From Haloarchaeobius sp. HME9146 (lineage in GTDB: Archaea; Halobacteriota; Halobacteria; Halobacteriales; Natrialbaceae), in the NCBI RefSeq assembly GCF_025399835.1, contig NZ_JAODVR010000001.1, positions 744,001 to 808,000 on the forward strand: DNA of 64,000 nt, in the 5' to 3' direction. Within the stretch, counting starts at the first letter, position 1, and every line of letters begins with the position of its first letter. Under the pieces are notes generated by a model. The model saw only the letters and a program-made list of their open reading frames with translations, was not told the DNA's origin and ran no database searches. A program made the translations under genes and the position numbers. Positions 53,761-62,745 of this stretch are shown in pieces.

Positions 53761-54993
53761 TCAGACCTCGACTGTCGACCCCAGCTCGGGTGCGGCCGCC
53801 TCGAACCCTTCCTCGCGCAACTCGGCGGCGAACCCGGCGCAGTCGTCGCCGTGGTTCACGAGGATGGGCGTGTCGCGGTAGGAATCCAGGAACTCTCGCA
53901 GGGCGTTCGCGTCGGCGTGGGCCGAGAAGTCGTACTGCTCGGTCTGTGCGGATATCGGCATCACCCGGCCGTCTATCTCCGCCCGGCCGTGTTCGAGCGC
54001 CTGGTGGCCCGGCGTGCCCTCGACCTGATATCCAGTAAACGCTATCTTGTTCACCGGGTGGTCCCGGATCTCGGGGACGTAGGTCATCGCGGGGCCGCCG
54101 TGGAGCATCCCCGAGGTCGTGATGATGACCGTGTTCTGCTTCGCGATGCGCTTTCGCTGCCCATCGCGGCCGGTGACGAACCGGGCGTGCCCACTCGCCC
54201 GTTTCAGCTCGTCGGCGTCACGCAGGAAGCTGGGATACCGGCGGAATATCTCGGTGACGTGCTTGCCCATCCCGTCGACGTAACAGCCGATGTCGTGGGC
54301 GGCGCAGACGCACATTATCTCCTGGGTGCGGCCGATACCGAAGGCAGGGACGACGACCGTGCCGCCCTCCCAGATGGTCGTCTTCAGGCTCTCGGCGAAG
54401 CGCTGTTCGATTTCGGGCCGGGGGTCGCGGTAGGTGTCGGCGTAGGTCGCCTCCGTGAGAACCACGTCGGCGTCGGGGCGGTCCCGGGAGCCGGCGAGCA
54501 GGCGCTGGTTCTCGGTGTGGAAGTCGCCCGAGTACAGCAGTCGTGTCTCCCCGTCGTCGACGAGGACGTGCGCACTGCCGGGGATGTGGCCCGCGTTGAA
54601 GAACGTCACCTCGTAGCCCGCGGCCTCGAACGGGACGCCGTAGGCGTGGGTGTGCGACACCTGCGTGAGTCGCTTCAGTTCGGCCTCGGTGAACGGGCAG
54701 TCGTAGGTCCCGCCGTTGAGTTTGAGCGTGTCCCGCCCGAGCACCTGCGTGAGTTCGGCGGTCGGCGGCGTCCAGTGGACCGGGGGGCGCTCGTTGCCCG
54801 ACAGCAGGGCCGGGATGGTGCCGACGTGGTCGAGGTGGCCGTGGCTCACGACCACGGCATCGGGCGTCGGCTGGTCGACGGGGTACTGCGGGGGGTTGCC
54901 CGAAGCCATCCCGAAATCGAGCAAGAGCGAATCGTCGACGAGGATGGCACTCCGACCGATCTCGCCCGCACCGCCGAGGAACCGTAGCTGCAT
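53761..54993 (-). CDS. beta-CASP metallo-beta-lactamase nuclease (CPSF-like)
   Basis: A 410-residue zinc nuclease. The MBL core is seen in SHGHLDHVGTIPALL, followed by HIPGSAHVL and YSGDFHTENQRL. The beta-CASP and RMM part continues with VVLTEATYAD and ends QYDFSAHADANALREFL and PILVNHGDD. This family processes RNA 3' or 5' ends in archaea. There are no N-terminal KH domains, so it is the short form. Its substrate within the RNA pool cannot be told. Confidence 0.92.
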   Translation of the reverse strand: MQLRFLGGAGEIGRSAILVDDSLLLDFGMASGNPPQYPVDQPTPDAVVVSHGHLDHVGTIPALLSGNERPPVHWTPPTAELTQVLGRDTLKLNGGTYDCPFTEAELKRLTQVSHTHAYGVPFEAAGYEVTFFNAGHIPGSAHVLVDDGETRLLYSGDFHTENQRLLAGSRDRPDADVVLTEATYADTYRDPRPEIEQRFAESLKTTIWEGGTVVVPAFGIGRTQEIMCVCAAHDIGCYVDGMGKHVTEIFRRYPSFLRDADELKRASGHARFVTGRDGQRKRIAKQNTVIITTSGMLHGGPAMTYVPEIRDHPVNKIAFTGYQVEGTPGHQALEHGRAEIDGRVMPISAQTEQYDFSAHADANALREFLDSYRDTPILVNHGDDCAGFAAELREEGFEAAAPELGSTVEV

Positions 54994-55056
54994 CTGTCTC
55001 CACCTTGCTGCTGGAGGTGTTTCCCTTCGTCGGTTCGGAACGTCCAGCCGACGGGC

Positions 55057-55338
55057 TCAGAACGTCCCGTTCTCGCGCTGGCTGCGCCTGACGGTGAAGT
55101 ACTGGTACTCGTCGCCGTAGGCCAGCGCGAGCGACCCGAGCCACCAGTTCCAGCGCTCGACCACGTCACCCTCGGGTGCGTCGCGGAGGTTGTCCACGAT
55201 GACGTCCGACGTGAGCTCGTGGCCCGCGTCCCGCCGGTACTGCCCGGAGTCGTGGAGGTCCACTGCCTCGCGCACGACGACGTGGGCCTGTCCGCCGAAC
55301 TCGCGTTCGAGCCGGAGCTCGAGTCGGCCGGGTTGCAT
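55057..55338 (-). CDS. small haloarchaeal protein of unknown function
   Basis: 93 residues starting MQPGRLELRLEREFGGQAHV. VVREAVDLHDSGQYRRDAGH is followed by a Trp-rich stretch RWNWWLGSLALAYGDEYQYF. No signal or membrane segment is seen. The aromatic cluster suggests a compact alpha/beta fold. It lies between the nuclease and the S6e gene and is divergent from S6e. Confidence 0.68.
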   Translation of the reverse strand: MQPGRLELRLEREFGGQAHVVVREAVDLHDSGQYRRDAGHELTSDVIVDNLRDAPEGDVVERWNWWLGSLALAYGDEYQYFTVRRSQRENGTF

Positions 55339-55422
55339 GGTCGCTGGTTCGGCGGCGGGTGACTTACCTTTCGGGGTGGTTTCGACGGAGTTTTGAACGA
55401 CGGTGAACGAGTTGGGAGCACT

Positions 55423-55845
55423 ATGGCGAGTTTCAACGTCGTCGTTGCGGACCCCGAGACGGGCGCGACACACCAACTCGAAGCAGAGGAACAGGACGCC
55501 AACCGATTCATCAACAAGGAGATCGGTGACGAAGTCGACGGCGCCGCCGTCGGCCTCGACGGCTGCACGCTCGAGATCACGGGCGGCTCCGACGCCGCCG
55601 GTCGCCCGATGCGTGCCGACATCGCCGGCCCGAACCTCAAGGAGGTCCTGATGAAGGAGCGCTCCGTCGGCTACAAGCCGGACCGTCCGGGCCAGCGCAA
55701 GCGCCTGACCCTCCGCGGTCGCGTCGTCTCCGACGAGACCAGCCAGATCAACACGAAGGTCGTCTCCGTCGGCGACAAGAGCGTCCCGGAGCTCCTCGGC
55801 CTCGAAGGCGGCGAGGACGAGGACGAAGACGCAGACGAAGAGTAA
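55423..55845 (+). CDS. rps6e: 30S ribosomal protein S6e
   Basis: 140 residues, archaeal form without the long eukaryotic C-terminal tail. Conserved stretches are FNVVVADPETG, KEIGDEVDGA, GGSDAAGRPMRAD and GQRKRLTLRGRVVSDETSQI. It ends in an acidic tail (GEDEDEDADEE), as halophilic versions do. The ATG at 55423 is chosen because the family starts at this point. Confidence 0.97.
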   Translation: MASFNVVVADPETGATHQLEAEEQDANRFINKEIGDEVDGAAVGLDGCTLEITGGSDAAGRPMRADIAGPNLKEVLMKERSVGYKPDRPGQRKRLTLRGRVVSDETSQINTKVVSVGDKSVPELLGLEGGEDEDEDADEE

Positions 55846-55989
55846 GACCACCAGACGGGTCCGTCCCGAGCGCGTCGTAGGTCTCCTGAGGGTCACTCCC
55901 TCGGCGCGCGCTCGCGGCCCACGACACTTCTTTCGCGCCCTTCCCCGGCGAGCGACAGGTATTCCAGCCGTGACGGTCCATTGGTACGT

Positions 55990-56421
55990 ATGGCTGATCG
56001 CGTTTCTTCCGATGCAGTGCCGACGGTGCGAGCGAAGTTACAGAAACACGGAGCGACCGACCGACTCAGAATCGAACTCCCGGCCGAGGAGGCCGAGAAG
56101 TTCCCCGAAGGCGAGGTCGTCCGGATGATGCTCGATGGGAAAGAGCGCCACGCCCGCATCGAATCGCACCTGACGAGCGAGGGGCTGGTCATCGCCGGTG
56201 TCTTCGACACGCCGTCGGCCGCCCGCGAGAAGAGTGGGGACGACCGACTCGCCGAGTGGTGTTCGAAGCACAACCGCAGCGCTGGCGGGTCGGTGCTGGT
56301 CGACATCATCGAAGACGCGTTCCAGTACGGCGTGCGGGCCCCGGGAGACCGCGCGTTCTACACCGCACTGGAGAAGCCGAGTGATAGTCTCGCGTCTATC
56401 GCTGAAGATATCGAAGATTAG
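55990..56421 (+). CDS. uncharacterised haloarchaeal protein downstream of S6e
   Basis: A 143-residue acidic protein starting MADRVSSDAVPTVRAKLQKH. A beta-rich N-terminal half (DRLRIELPAEEAEKFPEGEV) is followed by a helical part ending SIAEDIED. No signal or membrane segment is seen. It could be a DNA- or RNA-associated small protein, but nothing in the sequence proves it. Its stop overlaps the convergent regulator gene by four bases. Confidence 0.78.
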   Translation: MADRVSSDAVPTVRAKLQKHGATDRLRIELPAEEAEKFPEGEVVRMMLDGKERHARIESHLTSEGLVIAGVFDTPSAAREKSGDDRLAEWCSKHNRSAGGSVLVDIIEDAFQYGVRAPGDRAFYTALEKPSDSLASIAEDIED

Positions 56422-56921
56422 AGCCGGGGGAGGAACGAGTAGAGCAGATAGCCGAACGCGAGGTGCTGGAGCATGGTGCGTTCGACGGTCACGCGGACCT
56501 GGTGTTCGTCCTCGATAGAGTACTCCTTGGTGCGGACCTTCTTGTGCATGCGAAGCGTGTCTTCCTCTTCGAGCTGGTGCAGGCTGGGGTAGACCGTCCC
56601 CGGGCTCAGCTGGGCGTCGAACAGGCGCGTGAGGTCCGAGATGAGCTCTTTGCCGTGGGTCTCCCCGCGAAGGGAGATGAGCATGAGCAAGATCTCGTCG
56701 AGGTTCTCCTTGATGATCGTCTCCTCGAAGTCCGCGTGGTCGGTCGGGAGCGCTTTCTCGACCGAGTCGAGCATCTCGTCGAGCTCTCGCTCGACGGATT
56801 TGTCGTCGACCTTGTGGGCGGACCCGATGGTCAGTTCGTACTGTTCCTCGCCACTATCGTCACCGGTGGCAGCTGCCGTGAGGTCGCTGAACACCGACTG
56901 GGAATCGGAATCGTCGTACAT
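56418..56921 (-). CDS. PadR-like winged-helix regulator near the archaellum genes
   Basis: A 167-residue protein. An acidic N-terminal arm (MYDDSDSQSVFSDLTAAATG) is followed by the winged helix ILLMLISLRGETHGKELISD with the recognition part AQLSPGTVYPSLHQLEEEDT and the wing VRTKEYSIEDEH. This is the PadR pattern. It lies behind the archaellum operon in the same direction, separated by the ArlD-like gene and an AT-rich gap, so a role in archaellum control is likely but inferred. The ATG at 56921 is set by the family start of the acidic arm. Confidence 0.82.
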   Translation of the reverse strand: MYDDSDSQSVFSDLTAAATGDDSGEEQYELTIGSAHKVDDKSVERELDEMLDSVEKALPTDHADFEETIIKENLDEILLMLISLRGETHGKELISDLTRLFDAQLSPGTVYPSLHQLEEEDTLRMHKKVRTKEYSIEDEHQVRVTVERTMLQHLAFGYLLYSFLPRL

Positions 56922-57208
56922 ATTGTCGTCACCTTTTGGCCTTCTCCGAACGGACGTAAGGGGCCTCCACCAGGAGCCTCGAGCCGCGTCCAGATACTGA
57001 ATAGATGCTAGGAGTCCTCTGCAATAAGTCAATCGGCCAACCAACATTCTATGACATAAGTGTAATGGCCGAGAGGCGCTGGAATTCGCTAGTCAGGAAA
57101 TGCAGTAAATTACAGTCTCAGGTACTCGAAACTCTAAAATTCAGAATTGGTGATTTCTGTCGGTACTGCCGATACTCGCAGCATGTATCAGAAATATTTT
57201 ATGGCTCG
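56922..57208. other. AT-rich spacer between regulator and ArlD-like gene
   Basis: 287 bases with no gene, clearly richer in A and T than the surroundings (for example ACTCTAAAATTCAGAATTGG near 57131). It should hold the promoter of the minus-strand regulator at 56921 and the 3' end of the ArlD-like transcript. Confidence 0.65.
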
Positions 57209-57655
57209 TCAGTCGTCACCGATGGCTTTGATTATCTCCTGTCGAGGGGGGTCCTGGTCGTCGAGGTCCTTCTCGACCCGTCGTTCCGCGAGCCGGGCGA
57301 GCATCAGGTGCTCTTCGAGGTCGTCGTCTGCCATCCTGGCGATGTACTTGAGCGACCGGGCGTGGGTCCCGAAGGGTGTCCCCGAGAGCGTCTCCAGGGG
57401 GTACTCCAGTGTCGCCGGTTCGTCGTACTTCCTGTTGTGGATCTCGGCCAGCGACAGCCCGCGGATGTACGTCACCATCGCGTTCCGGACGGTCGAACTG
57501 ATCCAGCCGAGGTGTTCGTAGTAGCGCAGGCAGTTGAGCGCCCCGCTGGTCCCGAACGTCTCACCGAGGTAGCGAGCCCACTCCATGGTGGCCTCCATGG
57601 CCGCCGGAGTGCTGGGCATCGACCGCAGATACGGTTTCTCGGTGTGCAGTGACAT
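57209..57655 (-). CDS. arlD: ArlD/E-domain archaellum accessory protein
   Basis: 148 residues beginning MSLHTEKPYLRSMPSTPAAM. The conserved FlaD/E region is present: WARYLGETFGTSGALNCLRY and EHLGWISSTVRNAMVTYIRG. These proteins form part of the cytoplasmic ring around the archaellum motor and link it to the chemotaxis adaptor CheF in haloarchaea. The gene is separated from arlJ by about 93 bases in the same direction. The arlCE gene at the front of the operon carries a related domain. Confidence 0.85.
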   Translation of the reverse strand: MSLHTEKPYLRSMPSTPAAMEATMEWARYLGETFGTSGALNCLRYYEHLGWISSTVRNAMVTYIRGLSLAEIHNRKYDEPATLEYPLETLSGTPFGTHARSLKYIARMADDDLEEHLMLARLAERRVEKDLDDQDPPRQEIIKAIGDD

Positions 57656-57748
57656 CCGTGTCTCCTACTGGAATCCTCGGTCCATATCGGTATAAAAGCT
57701 CTTGCCATATCGAGCACTGAGTCGCGGGCTGTGTCGCGCCGGGGCGAC

Positions 57749-59464
57749 TCAGACGGAGATGAGCGCGTCGACGACGTAGCGGGTCAGCTCGGCCGTGAGC
57801 GCGCCGGTCCACGTGAGCGCCACGAAGTGGACGTACCCACTCAGCATGTGGCCGCGGTCGGTCACCCGGATCATGATGGACGAGAGCACCGCGTTGAGTA
57901 CGATGGTCAGGATGAGCAGGAACTCGATCATCTGCACGTCGTACTGCTTCGTCGACAGCAGGAAGCTCATCTGGCTCGCGCTCAGGTTCATGTCCTCGGT
58001 TATCTGCATCAGCAACTCGACGACCTCCAGCCCGACGAAGAAGGAGAACACCGAGGCGGCGGTGAGGCCGTACAGGACCCCGATGAGGGTCGTGGTCGCC
58101 TGCTGGCGCTGTTCGCGCACCTTCAGAACCTCTCCTAAGTTGCGGGAGATGACCTGCCCGAGCATCTTCGGGTCCCCACCCATCCGGCGGCCCTCGACGT
58201 ACATGTCGCCGAACTTCTGGATGAGGTACGAGCCGGTCTCTGCGGCGAAGAGGGCCCACGACCGCGTCGAGTCGATGCGGATGTTCAGGCGCTTGTACAG
58301 GTTGTCGATGTTCTTGGTGAGCGAGCCGAAGTCCTTCTTGCGAAGGGTCTCGAGGACGTTCCCGGTCGAGGTCTGCTTGACCGACTCGACCGCCCCGAGC
58401 GCCCGGATGAAACTCGGGAACTCGCTGTCGCGGTCCTGGACCTTCTTCTCCTCCCTGCGGACCAGCCAGCCCGGGATGAGCAGGGGCGTCACCGGGATGG
58501 CCGCCATGATGGGCAACGGGAGGATGTCGCTCTCGATGGGAAGGTAGCCGAGCAGGATACCACCGACGACGGCGAAGGAGACGATGGAGAGGCCACCACC
58601 GACCACCATCGCGGGGAGGGCGCGCTTGAGCGGGTAGTCACCGGCAGTCTCCTGGATGTACCACACCGGGTCGTACGGCGAGATGGTGTGGATGGCGTAG
58701 ACGAACCCGGCCTGCACGATGACGAACATCCCGATGACCGCCCCGACCGCGAGCGTCGGGTTGACCCCCACGAGGACGGGGAGGACGATGGCGAACACGA
58801 GGACGAACGCGGTCGACAGCATCATCGACAGGTAGAGCTCTTTCATCACGTCCAGTTTGTTCAGGTCCGCCTCGTACCGGATGACGAACTGCTGGATGAT
58901 GCTCTCCTGTTCGTCGATGAGGAACTCCGAGATCTGCTGGCCGCCGCCGATGGTGTACGCGAGGCGTTCGAGGAAGTCAGAGAGCAGGGGGGAGTTCACC
59001 TGCCGGGCGCGCATCCGGCAGGCGTCGTCGAGGCTCTGGTTCCACGTGTCCACCAGCGCGACGAGGTAGCCCATCTCCTCGGCGAGCGCCTGGTACTCGT
59101 CCTCCTCGGCGAGGGTCCGGAATATCTCGACGCGATTGATGTTCGTCATCGAGAGGACGGTGATGTGGGTCAAGAACAGGTGAAAGCGCTGCCGGATCTG
59201 CTTGCGCTGTCTGTCCTGGACCGCTTTCGGATAGAGCAGTGCCGCGACCACGGAGAACAGTCCGAGCAGGACGAGCGGGCCGCCGACGGTCAGCGAGAGC
59301 GACAGCGCGACCGTGATGGCGATGGTCCCGACCGCGAACACGAACGACGGCAGGACGATGATGAGCAGGTACGTCCGAACCGGCATCTCCATCCGCCGGT
59401 AGGCCTCCTGGATGGAGGAGATGAGGGCGTTCACGTCGCCGGGCTGTTGGGTCGCGGTTGACAT
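57749..59464 (-). CDS. arlJ: archaellum membrane platform protein ArlJ (FlaJ)
   Basis: A 571-residue polytopic membrane protein with two T2SSF-like halves. Hydrophobic segments cluster at residues 25-75, 215-330 and 460-570 (for example LYLSMMLSTAFVLVFAIVLP and LIGVLYGLTAASVFSFFVGL). The loops contain the conserved basic/acidic pieces that contact the ATPase. It anchors the archaellum filament in the membrane. It follows arlI after 2 bases. Confidence 0.95.
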   Translation of the reverse strand: MSTATQQPGDVNALISSIQEAYRRMEMPVRTYLLIIVLPSFVFAVGTIAITVALSLSLTVGGPLVLLGLFSVVAALLYPKAVQDRQRKQIRQRFHLFLTHITVLSMTNINRVEIFRTLAEEDEYQALAEEMGYLVALVDTWNQSLDDACRMRARQVNSPLLSDFLERLAYTIGGGQQISEFLIDEQESIIQQFVIRYEADLNKLDVMKELYLSMMLSTAFVLVFAIVLPVLVGVNPTLAVGAVIGMFVIVQAGFVYAIHTISPYDPVWYIQETAGDYPLKRALPAMVVGGGLSIVSFAVVGGILLGYLPIESDILPLPIMAAIPVTPLLIPGWLVRREEKKVQDRDSEFPSFIRALGAVESVKQTSTGNVLETLRKKDFGSLTKNIDNLYKRLNIRIDSTRSWALFAAETGSYLIQKFGDMYVEGRRMGGDPKMLGQVISRNLGEVLKVREQRQQATTTLIGVLYGLTAASVFSFFVGLEVVELLMQITEDMNLSASQMSFLLSTKQYDVQMIEFLLILTIVLNAVLSSIMIRVTDRGHMLSGYVHFVALTWTGALTAELTRYVVDALISV

Positions 59465-59466
59465 GG

Positions 59467-61128
59467 TCAGATGGTCGCGCCGAGGTCGGCGGTCCGGATG
59501 GGGATGCCCTCCATCCCGTCGCGCTGGAAGTCGGCGATGAACTCGTTCACCTCGTGGTAGCCGAGGATGTCCGCGTCCATCGCGCGCCGGATGAGTTCGG
59601 CGCGCTTGTCGAGTTCGTCGTAGATGAGCCGGGTGTCCTGGTAGCCGAGCAGCTCCGCGATCTGCTCTTCGAGCACGTAGGAGTTGTTCCGGCCGGTGAA
59701 GTCGACGTTGTCCTCGCGGGGGTCCCAGTTGAACGCCTGTCGCGTGACGACGCCGCCCTCGTAGTCGGAGTAGCCCTCTATCTCCTGGACCGACGTGACC
59801 CGGCGAAGCACCTTGTCACCCTGCTTGACGCGGTTCTGGAACAGCGCCACGTCGCAGTTGTCCATGAACGTCTCGGGGACGTTGATGGGCGCGCCGGTGA
59901 ACCGCTGGATCATCGAGACGATGTCCGAGGCGTGGAACGTGAGCATCACCGGGTGGCCGGTCTGGGCCGCCTGGAACGCCATCTGGCCCTCCGCCCCGCG
60001 GACCTCCCCGACGATGATGTAGTCGGGGCGCGAGCGCAGCGCGGCCGCGACGAGGTCGAACATGTCGACGTCCGCGCCGTCGTCGCCCGAGCCCTCACGC
60101 GTGAGGAGTTGCTGCCACGTCTCCTGTGGCGGCTTCACCTCGGCGGTGTCCTCGGCGGTGTATATCTTCGAGTCGTTCGGGATGAACGAGAGGCTCGCGT
60201 TGAGCGTCGTCGTCTTCCCCGACGCCGTCTCCCCGACGACGAACACCGTCTGCTCGTTCTCCAGGCAGAGCCAGAGGTACGCGCTGAGTTCGGGACTCAG
60301 GGTGCCCCACTTCGTGATCTGGAAGATGGAGAGCGGAATCTCCTCGCCCTGACGGATGGTGAGCGACGGGCCTTTCACCGAGACGTCGTCGGAGAAGATG
60401 ATGTTGACACGCGACCCGTCCGGGAGCGTCGAGTCGATGATGGGGTGCGAGTCAGACACCGGCGTGTCCATCCGCTCGCCCATGTTACGGATCCAGTTCT
60501 GGAACGCCTCCAGCGAGCCGAAGTCGACGTTCGTGCCGACCATCCCGTAGGTCCCGTGGTCGATGTCGCACTGGTGCGGGCCGATGACGTGGATGTCCTC
60601 GTTCTCCGGGTCCTGCATGACGGGGTCGAGCGGGCCGAGGCCGACGATGTCGCGCTGCAGGTGGTAGCGAAGCGAGTGGTAGGTCTGCTGGTCGACCGTG
60701 ATGTTCCCGCCGAGTGCCCCGCCGATGCCGCTGATGGCCCCGCCGACCGAGACGACCTCGTTCAGGAGGCCGTCGAGGTGCTTCTCGAACTCATCGTTCT
60801 CCGAGGGCGCTGGCCGGGTGACCGACCGGTCGAGGATGCGCTGGCGGACCTGCGCGTACAGGTCGCGCTGTTGCTCCGAGAGCGTCGGTTCGATGCAGTA
60901 GTAGGTGGTGTCGATACCGAGGTCGCCGAAGACGTGGACGAACACGTCGTCGGCCACCTGGTAGCAGACGTTCGGTCGGTCCGATTTGTAGTCGCCGGGG
61001 TCGTCGACCAGCGTCGGGTACTCCCCGAACTCCGCGCCGAACTCCTGGAGGTGGTCCATCAGGTGCAGATGCTGTTCGGCCTGCTGGCGCAACTCCGAGG
61101 ACATCCGGGTGGTGCCGTACTCCGCCAT
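59467..61128 (-). CDS. arlI: archaellum motor ATPase ArlI (FlaI)
   Basis: A 553-residue type II/IV secretion-family ATPase. The N-terminal domain is followed by the Walker A motif FVVGETASGKTTTLNA near residue 300, the Asp box YTAEDTAEVKPPQ, Walker B PDYIIVGEVRGAEG and the His box VMLTFHASDIVSM. It drives assembly and rotation of the archaellum. It lies between arlH (overlap-type spacing of one base) and arlJ. Confidence 0.97.
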   Translation of the reverse strand: MAEYGTTRMSSELRQQAEQHLHLMDHLQEFGAEFGEYPTLVDDPGDYKSDRPNVCYQVADDVFVHVFGDLGIDTTYYCIEPTLSEQQRDLYAQVRQRILDRSVTRPAPSENDEFEKHLDGLLNEVVSVGGAISGIGGALGGNITVDQQTYHSLRYHLQRDIVGLGPLDPVMQDPENEDIHVIGPHQCDIDHGTYGMVGTNVDFGSLEAFQNWIRNMGERMDTPVSDSHPIIDSTLPDGSRVNIIFSDDVSVKGPSLTIRQGEEIPLSIFQITKWGTLSPELSAYLWLCLENEQTVFVVGETASGKTTTLNASLSFIPNDSKIYTAEDTAEVKPPQETWQQLLTREGSGDDGADVDMFDLVAAALRSRPDYIIVGEVRGAEGQMAFQAAQTGHPVMLTFHASDIVSMIQRFTGAPINVPETFMDNCDVALFQNRVKQGDKVLRRVTSVQEIEGYSDYEGGVVTRQAFNWDPREDNVDFTGRNNSYVLEEQIAELLGYQDTRLIYDELDKRAELIRRAMDADILGYHEVNEFIADFQRDGMEGIPIRTADLGATI

Positions 61129-61129
61129 C

Positions 61130-61858
61130 TCAGGCCACCGTCCGGTTCACGACGGTCATCCCACGACCCTGCTGGACGTTGAAGCCGATGGAGTCGTCGA
61201 CCGGGTCCCGCATGTTGGTGAACCGGCGCACCCGGATGGTCCGTCGGATGGCCTGTCCCACGGTCTCGGTCTCGATCTGTAAGAACACGTCCGCGACGCT
61301 CCGGATGGGCAACAGCGCCTTCTCCGTGACGGCCTCGGGGTCGACGGTCAACACGACCGACTTCCCCTTCTTGGTCATCCCCTGCAGATAGGTGAGGACG
61401 CTCTCCATCTTGTGGTCCTCGTCGCCGACGCCGGTGATGGCGTCGAACGTCGGGTCGTTGCGCAAGAACGCGCTGAAGGCGTCGACGATGATGACGTCGC
61501 CCTGCCACAGCAGGCTGGGCTGGGTCAGCCGGGAGAGCAGCTCCCGGCGGTCGCCGTTGCGGTGCGTGTCCACGTCCGCGGTGAGGAACAGCACCTTGCC
61601 CGACAGCAGGTGGTCGACCACGTCGTACGACAGCGAGTGCATCTGTCGGATGAACTCACCAGCCGTGAGTTCCGTCGAGACGTAGCCGACGTAGGCGTCT
61701 TCGGACGCGACGCCGTACGCGATGCGCTGGCTCAGCACCGATTTTCCTGCACCGTCGACGCCTTCGACGAGGACGATGCTGCCTTCGGGGATGCCGCCCC
61801 CGAAAGCGTGGTTGACGCGGTCAGTGTCGGTCAGTCCGAGCGAGTAGTAGTCGTTCAT
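61130..61858 (-). CDS. arlH: archaellum ATP-binding protein ArlH (FlaH)
   Basis: A 242-residue RecA/KaiC-like protein. Walker A is LVEGVDGAGKSVLSQR and Walker B is WQGDVIIVDAFSAFLRND; a KaiC-type Ser/Thr region follows. It binds ATP and forms a ring that regulates ArlI. The start ATG overlaps the arlG stop as ATGA, so the pair is translationally coupled. Confidence 0.96.
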   Translation of the reverse strand: MNDYYSLGLTDTDRVNHAFGGGIPEGSIVLVEGVDGAGKSVLSQRIAYGVASEDAYVGYVSTELTAGEFIRQMHSLSYDVVDHLLSGKVLFLTADVDTHRNGDRRELLSRLTQPSLLWQGDVIIVDAFSAFLRNDPTFDAITGVGDEDHKMESVLTYLQGMTKKGKSVVLTVDPEAVTEKALLPIRSVADVFLQIETETVGQAIRRTIRVRRFTNMRDPVDDSIGFNVQQGRGMTVVNRTVA

Positions 61859-62307
61859 ACGTAGAATTCGAACACCTCCTCGTCGCCGTTCACGATGATG
61901 ACGACGCGGTGCGCTCCGGTCGCGAGGCTCCGGTCCAGGTCGAGTTGTGCGACGTTGCCCGGCCGCCACTCGCTGCCGTCGATGACGGTCAGCGAGCGGT
62001 CGCCATCGGTCACGTACTGGCCGTCGACGAGCACGTCGACGTTGCTCGTCTCGTTCGGCAGCCGCTGGTTCCCGGTGTTCTTCACCAGGAGCGTGATGGT
62101 GTCCGAGCCGTCGTCGTACACCGCGGTACTGCCGGGGTCGGAGATGATGTCGACCTCGGTGTCTATCTTCTGTGCCGCGTCCGCACTCTTGGCATCTATC
62201 GAGCTACTCACCTCGCCGACGTTGGTCACCATGGTCCCGGCGACGCTCACCGCGATGAGCATCGCGGCGATGAACATGATGAGACTCGAGACTGATGTGC
62301 TTGCCAT
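61855..62307 (-). CDS. arlG: archaellum stator protein ArlG (FlaG)
   Basis: 150 residues with one N-terminal membrane helix (SLIMFIAAMLIAVSVAGTMV) and an extracellular beta-sandwich (GSDTITLLVKNTGNQRLPNE; WRPGNVAQLDLDRSLATG). With ArlF it forms the stator that binds the S-layer. Its stop overlaps arlH; its start lies one base after the arlF stop. Confidence 0.94.
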   Translation of the reverse strand: MASTSVSSLIMFIAAMLIAVSVAGTMVTNVGEVSSSIDAKSADAAQKIDTEVDIISDPGSTAVYDDGSDTITLLVKNTGNQRLPNETSNVDVLVDGQYVTDGDRSLTVIDGSEWRPGNVAQLDLDRSLATGAHRVVIIVNGDEEVFEFYV

Positions 62308-62308
62308 C

Positions 62309-62743
62309 TTACACCTCCGTTATCGTTTCCGCCACGCCGTACTCGGTCACCACCTTCACCCGGTCCGGGGTGGTGGTGATGCCGGTCAGTTCGAACTCGA
62401 GGGACTCGCCCGGCATCCAGAGGACCCGGCCGGAATCACCCTCGACCCGCGTCGTCGCGTCGGTCCGGTAGACGCCGTCGACCAGCAGGTCCGTCTCGTT
62501 CACCGAAAGGGTGCGAGAGCCGGTGTTCGTGACGTTCACCGTCAGGGTGTCCGCGCTGGCGTTGTACGTCACGTTCGTCACGTTCATGTCCGTGTTCCGC
62601 CGTTCCAGCTCGCGCTCGCCGCGGTCGTCGACCGCGGTCGTGACCCGCTCGTTCGCGCTCTCGAGGACCGGGACGGCCGTGCTCACGGTGAGGAGCACGC
62701 CCACGAACAGGATTGCCGCCGCGCCACTGATACTCAGTCCCAT
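62309..62743 (-). CDS. arlF: archaellum stator protein ArlF (FlaF)
   Basis: 144 residues with an N-terminal membrane helix (ISGAAAILFVGVLLTVSTAV) and an extracellular beta-sandwich (DTLTVNVTNTGSRTLSVNET). It holds the archaellum motor to the S-layer. N-X-T/S sequons suggest glycosylation. It starts 2 bases after the arlCE stop. Confidence 0.94.
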   Translation of the reverse strand: MGLSISGAAAILFVGVLLTVSTAVPVLESANERVTTAVDDRGERELERRNTDMNVTNVTYNASADTLTVNVTNTGSRTLSVNETDLLVDGVYRTDATTRVEGDSGRVLWMPGESLEFELTGITTTPDRVKVVTEYGVAETITEV

Positions 62744-62745
62744 GG

